Assembly: GCA_020626545.1 (NCBI GenBank)
Contig: JAHKZS010000032.1
Span: 1 to 17,251, forward strand
Direction of reading: 5' to 3'
DNA from: a bacterium
Lineage (GTDB): Bacteria; Bacillota; Clostridia; Oscillospirales; Acutalibacteraceae
Length of the DNA: 17,251 nucleotides
The notes beneath the pieces were generated by a model. The model ran no database searches, had not been told where the DNA came from, and saw only the letters and a list, made by a program, of their open reading frames with translations. Made by a program: the position numbers and the translations under genes. Shown piece by piece: positions 1-6,842 of this stretch (its first letter is position 1; each line of letters opens with the position of its first letter).

Positions 1-346
1 ATAAATCCTCTGTAGTTATTCTAAGGCTCATCATCTTATCTCTGAGTATCTTTCCGTTTTCAATCACCATAACAGGACTTCCGCAGATAAGCTTTCTGAA
101 AAAACTGTTTTTCATCATAAACACGCTGACTAGTATCTCGCACGATACGAGTATCAGAGTTGGTATAATTCCCGACAGAATAGGCTTGTCGTTGTTTTCC
201 ATAGGCAGCGACGCTAAATCCGCTATCAAAAGCGTTACCACAAGCTCCGACGGCTGCAAATCGCTAATCTGTCTTTTTCCCATAAGCCGAACCGCCAGTA
301 TGACGAAAATATACAGTATAATCGTCCGTATAATCGTAATCAGCAT
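1..346 (-). CDS. DUF421-family membrane protein (YetF-like), partial, C-terminus beyond left edge
   Basis: This minus-strand frame is open from an ATG at 346-344 to the left edge, giving 115 codons of the N-terminal part. Three hydrophobic segments are visible at about residues 3-21, 33-47 and 56-77. They carry the DUF421 hallmark LMGKRQISDLQPSELVVTLL at 21-40. A hydrophilic stretch starting PVMVIENGKI (91-100) and ending LRITTEDL marks the beginning of the cytosolic DUF421 domain; its remainder lies outside the window. The start is supported by a GGTGAT ribosome site a few bases upstream, like that of the divergent germination gene. DUF421 proteins have no settled biochemical role. Some Bacillus members (YetF-like, and the 2Duf protein of spoVA2mob operons) sit in the spore inner membrane and affect germination. 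Divergence from gerA genes fits such a role, but this is inference. Family assignment is fairly sure; function is not. Confidence 0.82.
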   Translation of the reverse strand, partial: MLITIIRTIILYIFVILAVRLMGKRQISDLQPSELVVTLLIADLASLPMENNDKPILSGIIPTLILVSCEILVSVFMMKNSFFRKLICGSPVMVIENGKILRDKMMSLRITTEDL

Positions 347-423
347 TATATCACCGTTTTTAATATTTGTTTTTTAAGTTGAATAATACATATTTATCCG
401 CAAAAATTATACTAGGTGATTTA
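347..423. promoter_or_regulatory. Divergent intergenic region between DUF421 gene and gerAA
   Basis: This 77-base AT-rich gap separates two divergent genes and must hold the start signals for at least one of them. On the minus strand a TATAAT hexamer (positions 411-406) lies upstream of the DUF421 start, but no good -35 is found at the right distance. On the plus strand TATACTA (408-414) resembles a sporulation sigma-G-type -10, but it lies too close to the gerAA ribosome site to be convincing. Both genes have a GGTGAT-type ribosome site next to their starts. The region is listed as the shared control region; no individual promoter is certain. Confidence 0.35.
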
Positions 424-1878
424 ATGTATAATTCTATAAAAGAAAATATTACCAAGTTAAAAAACATAACATCCTCGTCCGCGGATTTTACCGTGAGGAA
501 TTTAGTTCTGAGTAATAACACAGACTGCGCTGTAATTACAATCGAGGGTATGTCCGATAAGGAAACTCTCGCTATTTCTGTAATAAATCCTATTCTTGAA
601 ACTGATTTTAAGGATAAAAAGGGTAGGGAGCTTTTCGATTATATCCATAACTCAGTCCTCTCAAACAGCGAAATTATAATTATAAATACATTCAGCGAGG
701 TCATAAAATTCTCTATGTCGGGATTCGCTGTGTTCGGGGTGGACGGTTACGATAAAATGCTCGCTATCGGAGTTCAGGGTTTTAAATTCCGAAGCGTATC
801 AGAACCCGAAAGCGAGCTTGTTCAGCGCGGAAGCCGTGAGGGTTTTAATGAGGCTATGCGTATTAATATGACCTTGGTTCGTAGAAGAATGAAAAATCCG
901 TCGCTCGTTTTCGAGACGTTTACCGTCGGTACCGAATCCAAAACTGAAATAGCTCTCTGCTATATAAAAGGCACTGCTACCGACTCGTCTGTGGAAGAAG
1001 TTAGAAAACGCATTAAGGACTGCGATATAAAGATAGTTTTAGGCGCGGGATACTTAGTCCCTTACCTCGAGGACAGCGGTAAAAATGAGATTTTTACAGG
1101 CGTCGGAATTACCGAACGTCCGGACTCTTTGTGTGGAAAGCTTATGGAGGGCAGAATTGGTATTATCGTCGATGGCACGCCGTCTGTACTCGTAATACCG
1201 CACCTTTTTGTCGAAAATTTTCACTCTATCGACGATTACTCAAACCGCCCGTATTTCGCGGCGATAACTCGAATTTTAAAATTCACCGCCTATTTAACCT
1301 CAATCTTTTTACCCGGTCTTTATATAGCTCTCGTAACTTACCATCCCGACTATTTTCCCGAGGTTCTTATAAAGAATATTCAGGATTCCATATCGCACAC
1401 TCCTTTGCCGTTAATGCTTGAAGTTTTGTTAATAGATTTTCTCTACGAAACTATGCGCGAGGCGGGTTTAAGGTTGCCGAAAGTCCTCGGACACGCCGTG
1501 AGTATAGTGGGAGCGCTTGTTATAGGTGATTGCGCTATCCAGGGCGGTATTATCGGAGCGCCGACATTATTAGCCGTAGCGATTTCAGTAATATGCAGTT
1601 ATGTGGTCCCGGATTTGTATCCTCAGATTACAGTCCTCCGCCTGTCGTTCGTAGTAGTCGGCGGGATTATGGGAGTGTGGGGAATAGTGATGCTCTCGTG
1701 TATAGTGCTGGTTTATATGTCCTCAAAATCCACCCTCGGTGTTATATTTATATCTCCGATAACTCCGTTTTCGAAGTTCAATATGCGCGATGTTTTTATA
1801 CGGTTGGGCTGGAAAAAGCTCTCCAAACACACTATGAATGTACAAAATCTAAAGGGCGGAAGCGTTTATGAAGAATAA
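424..1878 (+). CDS. gerAA: GerA-family spore germination protein (GerAA/SpoVAF-like A subunit)
   Basis: This 484-residue protein matches the usual length of the GerA A-subunit family, the large subunit of spore inner-membrane germinant receptors. The N-terminal soluble half runs to about residue 280. It contains QRGSREGFNE (134-143), close to the family's RGPREGFxE motif, and ERPDSLCGKL followed by EGRIGIIVDG (231-251), another family signature. The C-terminal half is membrane-embedded, with hydrophobic stretches near 286-305, 328-341, 356-396 and 403-435, and it includes REAGLRLP (345-352). The start at 424 has GGTGAT (415-420) four bases before it. An in-frame ATG at 367 would add 19 residues but lacks a ribosome site and covers most of the divergent spacer. 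The 3' end overlaps the next gene by 11 bases, so the two are probably translationally coupled. Expression in the forespore is expected from the family. GerAA and SpoVAF are paralogues and cannot be separated with confidence from sequence alone. Confidence 0.9.
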   Translation: MYNSIKENITKLKNITSSSADFTVRNLVLSNNTDCAVITIEGMSDKETLAISVINPILETDFKDKKGRELFDYIHNSVLSNSEIIIINTFSEVIKFSMSGFAVFGVDGYDKMLAIGVQGFKFRSVSEPESELVQRGSREGFNEAMRINMTLVRRRMKNPSLVFETFTVGTESKTEIALCYIKGTATDSSVEEVRKRIKDCDIKIVLGAGYLVPYLEDSGKNEIFTGVGITERPDSLCGKLMEGRIGIIVDGTPSVLVIPHLFVENFHSIDDYSNRPYFAAITRILKFTAYLTSIFLPGLYIALVTYHPDYFPEVLIKNIQDSISHTPLPLMLEVLLIDFLYETMREAGLRLPKVLGHAVSIVGALVIGDCAIQGGIIGAPTLLAVAISVICSYVVPDLYPQITVLRLSFVVVGGIMGVWGIVMLSCIVLVYMSSKSTLGVIFISPITPFSKFNMRDVFIRLGWKKLSKHTMNVQNLKGGSVYEE

Positions 1879-2791
1879 TAAAATAACATTTTCTCAGTTC
1901 TTATCGGTATGTTTTTTATCGTGCTTGTCGTCGGTAATGTTTATAAGTCGAACACCGTCTGTGTTTGTACTCTTAACCTCAGTATTAGCTTTATTTGTAA
2001 ACTACGCTGTGTTTATGCTGTATAAAGGTCAGTTAAAAAAGGTTTTAATACCTGTTTCGATTGTTTATCTAAGTCTTTACTGTGTGCTGACGGTAGTAAA
2101 ATTCGCCGATTATATGAATACCGCTCTGTCTTATGGTCCCGACTGCCTCATTATAATAGCGCTTTTATGTTTCACGTTTTTCTGCACTGTAAAGGGCGGG
2201 GAAGCATTGTCGAGAGCTTCTACAGTTATTTTTGTATTCGTAATAGCGGGATTAATCTATATGCTCGTATGTACCTTTACAAATATTAATTTCAAATTAA
2301 CTGTCGATTTCCCCGATGAAATTATTTCGTCGGTAATACTGTTTTTTCCGTCATTATTATATATTATCAATTACGATAATATAATTAACGTAAAGCCCAA
2401 GCTATACGCCGTGTATTCCGGGATATTAGTGGCGGCTTTAGCTTATTTTATTCTAATCGCCTCGGGAATAAACTCAGCCTATCCGATTCAACATTTACCC
2501 GCTATATCAAAAATCGGTGTGTTTAAAGGCTCAGACTGTATACTGTTAAGCATACTGACTATATCCGGTGTTTTCAGTGTAAGCTCGTCAACAGTAAGTA
2601 TTTTTAAAAACTCAAAACATAATTACCTCACTCACTCGATATATATAGCCGTCTTGTTGGGAATATCAATTATAGTTTCATTATTTAAGCTTCTTGGATT
2701 TATTGAAAACTATGTATTTATGCCGTTTTCAGTAGTTGTTATGCTGATAATAATACTGCTTTGTGCCGTTAAACGAAAAAACTATGTATAA
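1868..2791 (+). CDS. gerAB: Compact GerAB-type spore germination permease
   Basis: This very hydrophobic protein of 307 residues has about ten predicted membrane segments, near 8-26, 31-52, 58-78, 90-107, 117-136, 150-168, 178-199, 222-243, 254-273 and 281-301. That topology matches the GerAB (B subunit) branch of the APC transporter superfamily, which binds the germinant in the spore inner membrane. Family members are usually around 360 residues, so this one is short, mainly through tight loops rather than loss of a terminus. The segment AISKIGVFKG (212-221) followed by hydrophobic residues resembles the late conserved region of GerAB proteins. It overlaps gerAA by 11 bases, the standard A-B gene order. 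No gerAC-like lipoprotein gene follows; the next gene is hprK with its own promoter. Sequence similarity to classical GerAB is weak by eye, so the call relies on topology plus position. Confidence 0.8.
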   Translation: MKNNKITFSQFLSVCFLSCLSSVMFISRTPSVFVLLTSVLALFVNYAVFMLYKGQLKKVLIPVSIVYLSLYCVLTVVKFADYMNTALSYGPDCLIIIALLCFTFFCTVKGGEALSRASTVIFVFVIAGLIYMLVCTFTNINFKLTVDFPDEIISSVILFFPSLLYIINYDNIINVKPKLYAVYSGILVAALAYFILIASGINSAYPIQHLPAISKIGVFKGSDCILLSILTISGVFSVSSSTVSIFKNSKHNYLTHSIYIAVLLGISIIVSLFKLLGFIENYVFMPFSVVVMLIIILLCAVKRKNYV

Positions 2792-2799
2792 AAATTCAT

Positions 2800-2836
2800 A
2801 TTTTGAAAAAAATTGCGTAAATTCACTTTTCAAAAT
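2800..2836. repeat. AT-rich inverted repeat overlapping the hprK promoter
   Basis: The ten-base arm ATTTTGAAAA (2800-2809) is matched by its perfect reverse complement TTTTCAAAAT (2827-2836) across a 17-base spacer. The right arm coincides with the proposed -35 element. The stem has only one G:C pair and no clean T-run follows, so it is a poor intrinsic terminator. It could be a protein-binding operator, or a chance product of AT-rich sequence. No known regulator consensus was recognised. Confidence 0.4.
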
Positions 2837-2855
2837 GTATATTTTGTAGTATAAT
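2827..2855 (+). promoter_or_regulatory. Probable sigma-A-type promoter for the hprK-led gene run
   Basis: A perfect -10 hexamer TATAAT lies at 2850-2855. Seventeen bases upstream is TTTTCA (2827-2832), a four-of-six match to the -35 consensus. Transcription would begin near 2862 and give a leader of about 33 bases before the hprK ATG at 2895. It is the only clear promoter-like element between the germination genes and the long co-directional run. The -10 is convincing; the -35 is weak. Confidence 0.55.
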
Positions 2856-2894
2856 ATTGTGTGGATTTTTATATGCAGGAAAGCGGGGTTAATT

Positions 2895-3863
2895 ATGGCT
2901 GTAGAATATTCAGTATCGCTCGAAAAAATTATGAAGGAACTGTCGTTGGTATCTATATATATGCCGAAAGAACCTTCCGAGATTATGATTAAAAATAATA
3001 ATATCAGCCGTCCGGGACTTCAGCTTACGGGCTATTTCGATTTTTTTGATAAAACTCGTATTCTTGTGTTTGGACACACTGAGTTTTCTTATCTGTCACG
3101 TTTCGGAGCTGAACAGCAACAGCACGTAATCGACTCTATTTTCAGGTTCGGACCTCCTGCCGTAATTTTATGCAGAAGTTACGAACTTAACGACGCTATG
3201 ATGAGCAGCGCTAAGGAACATAATATCCCGATATTACAGTCGACCGATACCACATCGTCGCTCACAGCGGGGCTTGTTACTATGCTCAGCCGCGAGCTCG
3301 CGCCGAGAATTACCCGCCACGGCGTACTGGTAGAGGTTTACGGCGAGGGTTGTCTTATTATCGGCGACAGCGGAGTTGGTAAAAGCGAGACCGCTATTGA
3401 GCTTATGAAGCGTGGGCACCGCCTTATAGCTGATGACGCGGTCGAAATTCGAAAAACCGACAGTCGAACTCTTATCGGAAGTTCTCCTCAGAATATCCGT
3501 CATTTTGTAGAACTTAGAGGCGTAGGTATTATTAACGCGCGAAATCTTTTCGGTATGGGTTCGATTAAGCTTTCCGAAAAAATAGATATGGTTATTAACC
3601 TTGAACTTTGGGACGGTAAGAAGGTTTACGACAGGATGGGTCTTGAGAACGAGTATATGGATATTCTCGGTATTCATATCCCGATTGTTACCATCCCCGT
3701 TAAACCCGGTCGAAATCTTTCGAATATTATCGAAGTCGCTTCTATGAATAACCGCCAGAAGAAGATGGGCTATAACGCCGCCCAGGATTTACTTACAAGT
3801 CTCGGTATGGAGATTGATGAGGAAATGGTTGAGAAACGTATTGTCGATAACTGGAATCAATAA
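2895..3863 (+). CDS. hprK: HPr kinase/phosphorylase
   Basis: HprK phosphorylates HPr on serine 46 using ATP or pyrophosphate and also reverses the reaction, setting carbon catabolite repression and sugar-uptake activity. The 322-residue product has the expected two parts. The N-terminal domain covers about 1-130. The C-terminal kinase domain has the conserved histidine (H142, in RHGVLVEVYG), a Walker A loop GDSGVGKS (157-164), the RGHRLIADD block (173-181) with its acidic pair, the HprK signature VELRGVGIIN (205-214) and the late loop PVKPGRNLSNIIE (268-280). The ATG at 2895 is chosen because GGGG lies seven bases upstream and the promoter's expected transcription start is near 2862. An in-frame GTG at 2859 would precede that start and add 12 residues unlike the family. 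It heads the co-directional run, 27 bases ahead of murB. Confidence 0.96.
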   Translation: MAVEYSVSLEKIMKELSLVSIYMPKEPSEIMIKNNNISRPGLQLTGYFDFFDKTRILVFGHTEFSYLSRFGAEQQQHVIDSIFRFGPPAVILCRSYELNDAMMSSAKEHNIPILQSTDTTSSLTAGLVTMLSRELAPRITRHGVLVEVYGEGCLIIGDSGVGKSETAIELMKRGHRLIADDAVEIRKTDSRTLIGSSPQNIRHFVELRGVGIINARNLFGMGSIKLSEKIDMVINLELWDGKKVYDRMGLENEYMDILGIHIPIVTIPVKPGRNLSNIIEVASMNNRQKKMGYNAAQDLLTSLGMEIDEEMVEKRIVDNWNQ

Positions 3864-3890
3864 TCAATAATTATAGTTAGGATTTTTTGT

Positions 3891-4799
3891 ATGAATAAAT
3901 TTGAAAATGTTTATAAACTCGCCGAGGAACTCGGCGCGAACGCTCAGTACGGCGTAGCTATGAGTACTATGACAACTTTTAAAATCGGCGGAGCTGCCGG
4001 GCTTTATATCGAGGCTGAAACAAAAAAACAGTTGTCCTCTTTGATAAAATATATGAATGATAATAAGATAGACTACATAGTTCTCGGTAAGGGAAGTAAC
4101 GTGCTTGTAAATGATAACGGAATCGATAAGGTCGTTATCAAGCTTAAAGGCGAGTTTTGCGAAGTATCTATGCTCGATGATACTACTATCTATTGCGGAG
4201 CAGGTTTATCACTAGCTGGACTTTGTAAAGAAGCTGAGAGCAAAAGCCTTTCAGGGCTTGAGTTCGCCTGGGGTATTCCGGGTTCTGTAGGCGGAGCGGC
4301 GTTTATGAACGCCGGCGCTTACGGTGGAGAGATGAAGGATGTTCTTTACTCGGTTACTCATATCGACAAACACGGTAAGCTCGGCGTAATTAAATCATCG
4401 GATTTAGACCTCGGTTACCGCCACAGTATTTATAAGGTTAACGGATTCACTATTATCGGCGTTACGCTGAAACTTAAACTCGACTCTAAAAACAGTATCC
4501 GAGAGCGTATGGATGATTATATGGGTAGGAGAAAGGATAAACAACCTTTAGAGTTTCCGTCCGCGGGTTCGGTATTCCGACGTCCCGAGGGAAACTACGC
4601 GGGCGCGCTTATCGAAAAATGCGGACTTAAAGGTAAGTCTGTAGGCGGAGCTCAGGTTTCTCCGAAGCACGCGGGATTTATTGTTAATACGGGTTCGGCT
4701 ACCGCCGAGGATGTTAAAAATCTTGTTGCCCTTATTCAGAAAACAGTAAAAAAAGAAACAGGATATAGTTTACAGCGAGAAATTATTTTTCTCGATTAG
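3891..4799 (+). CDS. murB: UDP-N-acetylenolpyruvoylglucosamine reductase MurB
   Basis: MurB is the cytosolic FAD enzyme that reduces UDP-GlcNAc-enolpyruvate with NADPH to UDP-N-acetylmuramate, the second committed step of peptidoglycan synthesis. All 302 residues fit the shorter type II MurB found in Firmicutes. FAD-binding motifs TFKIGGAA (29-36), GKGSNVLV (66-73) and GIPGSVGGAAFMNAGAYGGE (128-147) are present. Catalytic positions are visible as the YR pair (176-177), the serine in PSAGSVFRRP (S227) and the glutamate in LQREIIFLD (E297). The start has AGGA (3879-3882) eight bases upstream. The hprK-murB-rapZ-whiA order is common in Clostridia. The gene appears complete and normal. Confidence 0.97.
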   Translation: MNKFENVYKLAEELGANAQYGVAMSTMTTFKIGGAAGLYIEAETKKQLSSLIKYMNDNKIDYIVLGKGSNVLVNDNGIDKVVIKLKGEFCEVSMLDDTTIYCGAGLSLAGLCKEAESKSLSGLEFAWGIPGSVGGAAFMNAGAYGGEMKDVLYSVTHIDKHGKLGVIKSSDLDLGYRHSIYKVNGFTIIGVTLKLKLDSKNSIRERMDDYMGRRKDKQPLEFPSAGSVFRRPEGNYAGALIEKCGLKGKSVGGAQVSPKHAGFIVNTGSATAEDVKNLVALIQKTVKKETGYSLQREIIFLD

Positions 4800-4811
4800 A
4801 ATTAAAGCACT

Positions 4812-5684
4812 ATGGAATTTATTATTATTACAGGACTTTCGGGGGCCGGTAAAACCTGCGCGCTACACGCTTTAGAGGATATCGGCTACTATTGCGTAGA
4901 TAACCTGCCGCCCGATTTATTAAAAACTTTTTATAATTTATGCGAAACCTCCACCGATACATCTATGAAGCGTGTGGCGGTTGTTATTGATGTTCGAGGC
5001 GGCAACACCCTCTCGAACTTTTATGATGATTTAATAAATCTAAAGGAAGAACATAAAGCGTTTAGTCTTCTGTTTCTTAACGCGAAATTTGATGTTCTTG
5101 TTACAAGGTTTAAGGAAACCCGCCGACGCCATCCTCTGGCGGACACTGTTCCCGATAATACTCTGGAAAGCGCCTTATCGCTTGAGATTACTTATCTTGA
5201 ACCGTTTAAGAAAATTGCCGATTATATCATAGATACAACTAATGTAAGTGTAAAACTGCTTAAGGAACGTATTACCGAGAGCTTCTTAGGCAATAAAGAA
5301 AGCGGGATAATCCTGTCGTTTATGTCCTTCGGTTTTAAATACGGAGTTCCGAGCGACTGCGATACTATTTTCGACTCAAGATGCCTGCCTAATCCTTTCT
5401 ATATTCCTGAGTTAAAAGATAAAACGGGACTTGATAAGGAAGTTTACGACTACGTATTTTCTTCGGAAGATACCGAGAATTTTGTAAAAAAACTTACCGA
5501 TTTTCTTGATTACAGCGTACCGCTCTATAGAAAAGAGGGTAAATCCGAACTGGTTGTCGGAATAGGTTGTACAGGCGGACAGCATCGAAGCGTAGCTATT
5601 GCCGAAACGCTAAAAAGGCATTTCTCGGAACTCGGCTACAAGTCATCGGTATTCCACCGCGACGCTCTGAAAAAGCTAAGTTAA
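4812..5684 (+). CDS. rapZ: RapZ/YvcJ family nucleotide-binding protein
   Basis: The 290-residue product is a RapZ (YvcJ) homologue. In enterobacteria RapZ is an RNA-binding adaptor that controls glucosamine-6-phosphate synthase through small RNAs. In Firmicutes YvcJ binds and hydrolyses nucleotides and its role is less clear. The N-terminal P-loop domain has Walker A GLSGAGKT (8-15; threonine replaces the more usual final serine) and the GYYCVDNLPP block (25-34). RFKETRRRHPL (99-109) follows. The C-terminal domain carries SFGFKYGVP (172-180), FDSRCLPNP (188-196) and GCTGGQHRSV (252-261), then FHRD (281-284). It starts 12 bases after murB with only a weak ribosome site (AAAG), suggesting coupled translation. 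In most Firmicutes yvcK comes next; here whiA follows directly. Confidence 0.95.
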   Translation: MEFIIITGLSGAGKTCALHALEDIGYYCVDNLPPDLLKTFYNLCETSTDTSMKRVAVVIDVRGGNTLSNFYDDLINLKEEHKAFSLLFLNAKFDVLVTRFKETRRRHPLADTVPDNTLESALSLEITYLEPFKKIADYIIDTTNVSVKLLKERITESFLGNKESGIILSFMSFGFKYGVPSDCDTIFDSRCLPNPFYIPELKDKTGLDKEVYDYVFSSEDTENFVKKLTDFLDYSVPLYRKEGKSELVVGIGCTGGQHRSVAIAETLKRHFSELGYKSSVFHRDALKKLS

Positions 5685-5688
5685 AGCT

Positions 5689-6606
5689 ATGAAAAATAAA
5701 CCCGCATTCTCGTATATGGTTAAACGAGAATTATCCGATATAAAAATTGAATCCGACTCGCTTATGCTCAGCGAATGTTACGGGATGCTCTTATTTGCGA
5801 ATAAGTTTAATTCGCGTGAGATTGTATTTAAAACCGATAACGAGTACATAGCTAAACGCTTCGAGTTTTTACTTATGAGCTTATACCGCCCGATTATCGA
5901 AAAATCCCGCGATAAATCTAAGTCAAAGCTTAATAAATTTACGCTTATAGTACCCGACGAATGTAAGACTATTTATGAGTCGCTCGGACATTCCCCGAGG
6001 GATTTAAAGCTTAGAATCAACAGAGCTAATATCGGCGACGAAAACTCATACTCAGCCTTTTTAAGAGGCGTATTTTTGAGTTGCGGTTCGGTTACCGATC
6101 CCGAAAAAAGCTACCATTTAGAGCTTTCGGTATCTCATAAAACCTTAGCCGAAAACTTAATCCACCTAATAAACGAGGTAGAGGTGTTTAATTTTAACCC
6201 TAAGCTCGCTTCCCGAAAGGGTGGGTATATAGTTTATCTGAAGGGCAATTCCGATATCTGCGATTTTTTAGCCTATATCGGAGCGGGAAATTCCGTAATG
6301 AGTATTATCGAGACTTCGGCTTATAAAGAAATGATTAATAAAATTAACCGAAAGCAGAATTCCGAGCTCGCTAATATAAAGAAAAAAGCCGACGCTTCGG
6401 CTAAACAGATTCTCGCGATTAAAAAGATTATCGACGTTAAGGGTATAGATTATTTAAACGGCGATTTAAAATCGGTAGCTCTCTTAAGGCTGGAAAACCC
6501 GGAGATGTCCTTAAAAGAACTCGGCGAAAACTTAACACCTCAAATATCCCGAAGCGGAGTTAATCACCGTTTGGAAAAAATATTTAAAATCGCGAACTCG
6601 CTGTAG
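5689..6606 (+). CDS. whiA: DNA-binding protein WhiA
   Basis: WhiA combines a degenerate LAGLIDADG homing-endonuclease-like fold with a C-terminal helix-turn-helix. In actinobacteria it drives sporulation septation; in Bacillus it affects division and chromosome segregation. The 305 residues match the family length. Recognisable blocks are FLRGVFLSCGSVTDPEKSYH (124-143) in the LAGLIDADG part, IGAGNSVMSI (197-206), and the C-terminal helix-turn-helix with LRLENPEMSLKELGENL (266-282) and ISRSGVNHRLEKI (286-298). The start lies four bases after the rapZ stop, with no strong ribosome site, so re-initiation by terminating ribosomes is likely. The gene looks complete. Confidence 0.95.
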   Translation: MKNKPAFSYMVKRELSDIKIESDSLMLSECYGMLLFANKFNSREIVFKTDNEYIAKRFEFLLMSLYRPIIEKSRDKSKSKLNKFTLIVPDECKTIYESLGHSPRDLKLRINRANIGDENSYSAFLRGVFLSCGSVTDPEKSYHLELSVSHKTLAENLIHLINEVEVFNFNPKLASRKGGYIVYLKGNSDICDFLAYIGAGNSVMSIIETSAYKEMINKINRKQNSELANIKKKADASAKQILAIKKIIDVKGIDYLNGDLKSVALLRLENPEMSLKELGENLTPQISRSGVNHRLEKIFKIANSL

Positions 6607-6610
6607 GAGG
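6604..6610 (+). promoter_or_regulatory. Strong ribosome binding site for xseB, overlapping the whiA stop codon
   Basis: TAGGAGG spans the whiA stop codon (TAG, 6604-6606) and ends four bases before the xseB ATG at 6615. It is one of only two near-perfect Shine-Dalgarno sequences in the run and fixes the xseB start. Confidence 0.8.
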
Positions 6611-6614
6611 AAAT

Positions 6615-6842
6615 ATGGCAGAAAAACTTACTTTTGAACAAGCTAACGATAAGCTCGAAAAGCTTGTAACGGAAATGGAAAGCGGAGAGCTTACTCTAGA
6701 AGAAACTATGAAACGATACGAAGAAGCATTCGAGCTTCTTAATTTTTGTTATAAACAACTCGATTCTTATAAAGGCGAAATTATCGATATAAACAAGAGA
6801 ATTGATGAAATAAAGAATAAAGAGGATATTTTCGATGAATGA
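6615..6842 (+). CDS. xseB: Exodeoxyribonuclease VII small subunit
   Basis: XseB is the small subunit of exonuclease VII, which degrades single-stranded DNA to short oligonucleotides. Several copies bind the large subunit XseA. The 75-residue product has typical family length and the characteristic pattern FEQANDKLEKLVTEMESGEL (8-27) followed by LTLEETMKRYEEAFELL (26-42). It should form two helices in a coiled-coil hairpin, with an acidic tail. A strong ribosome site fixes the start. Its partner xseA normally lies directly upstream but is not in this window; whiA occupies that position. It overlaps ispA by eight bases, as in the classical xseB-ispA arrangement. Confidence 0.93.
   Translation: MAEKLTFEQANDKLEKLVTEMESGELTLEETMKRYEEAFELLNFCYKQLDSYKGEIIDINKRIDEIKNKEDIFDE

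Noticed and set aside
186..377. Plus-strand 63-residue open frame in the DUF421 region
   Set aside because: It is antisense to the clearly recognisable DUF421 coding sequence, shows no family features and has no ribosome site.
402..420. Sigma-G-like -10 (TATACTA) ahead of gerAA
   Set aside because: No matching -35 occurs 17-18 bases upstream, and a start there would remove the gerAA ribosome site from the transcript.
1131..1871. Two alternative plus-strand frames inside gerAA (1131-1421 and 1530-1871)
   Set aside because: They are shifted frames within a well-supported GerA coding sequence and their translations resemble no protein family.
2797..2850. Intrinsic terminator after gerAB
   Set aside because: The hairpin stem is almost entirely A:T, the loop is 17 bases and no uninterrupted T-run follows.
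3234..3677. 147-residue antisense frame within hprK
   Set aside because: It covers the conserved Walker A and signature region of HprK on the other strand; composition looks like a coding shadow.
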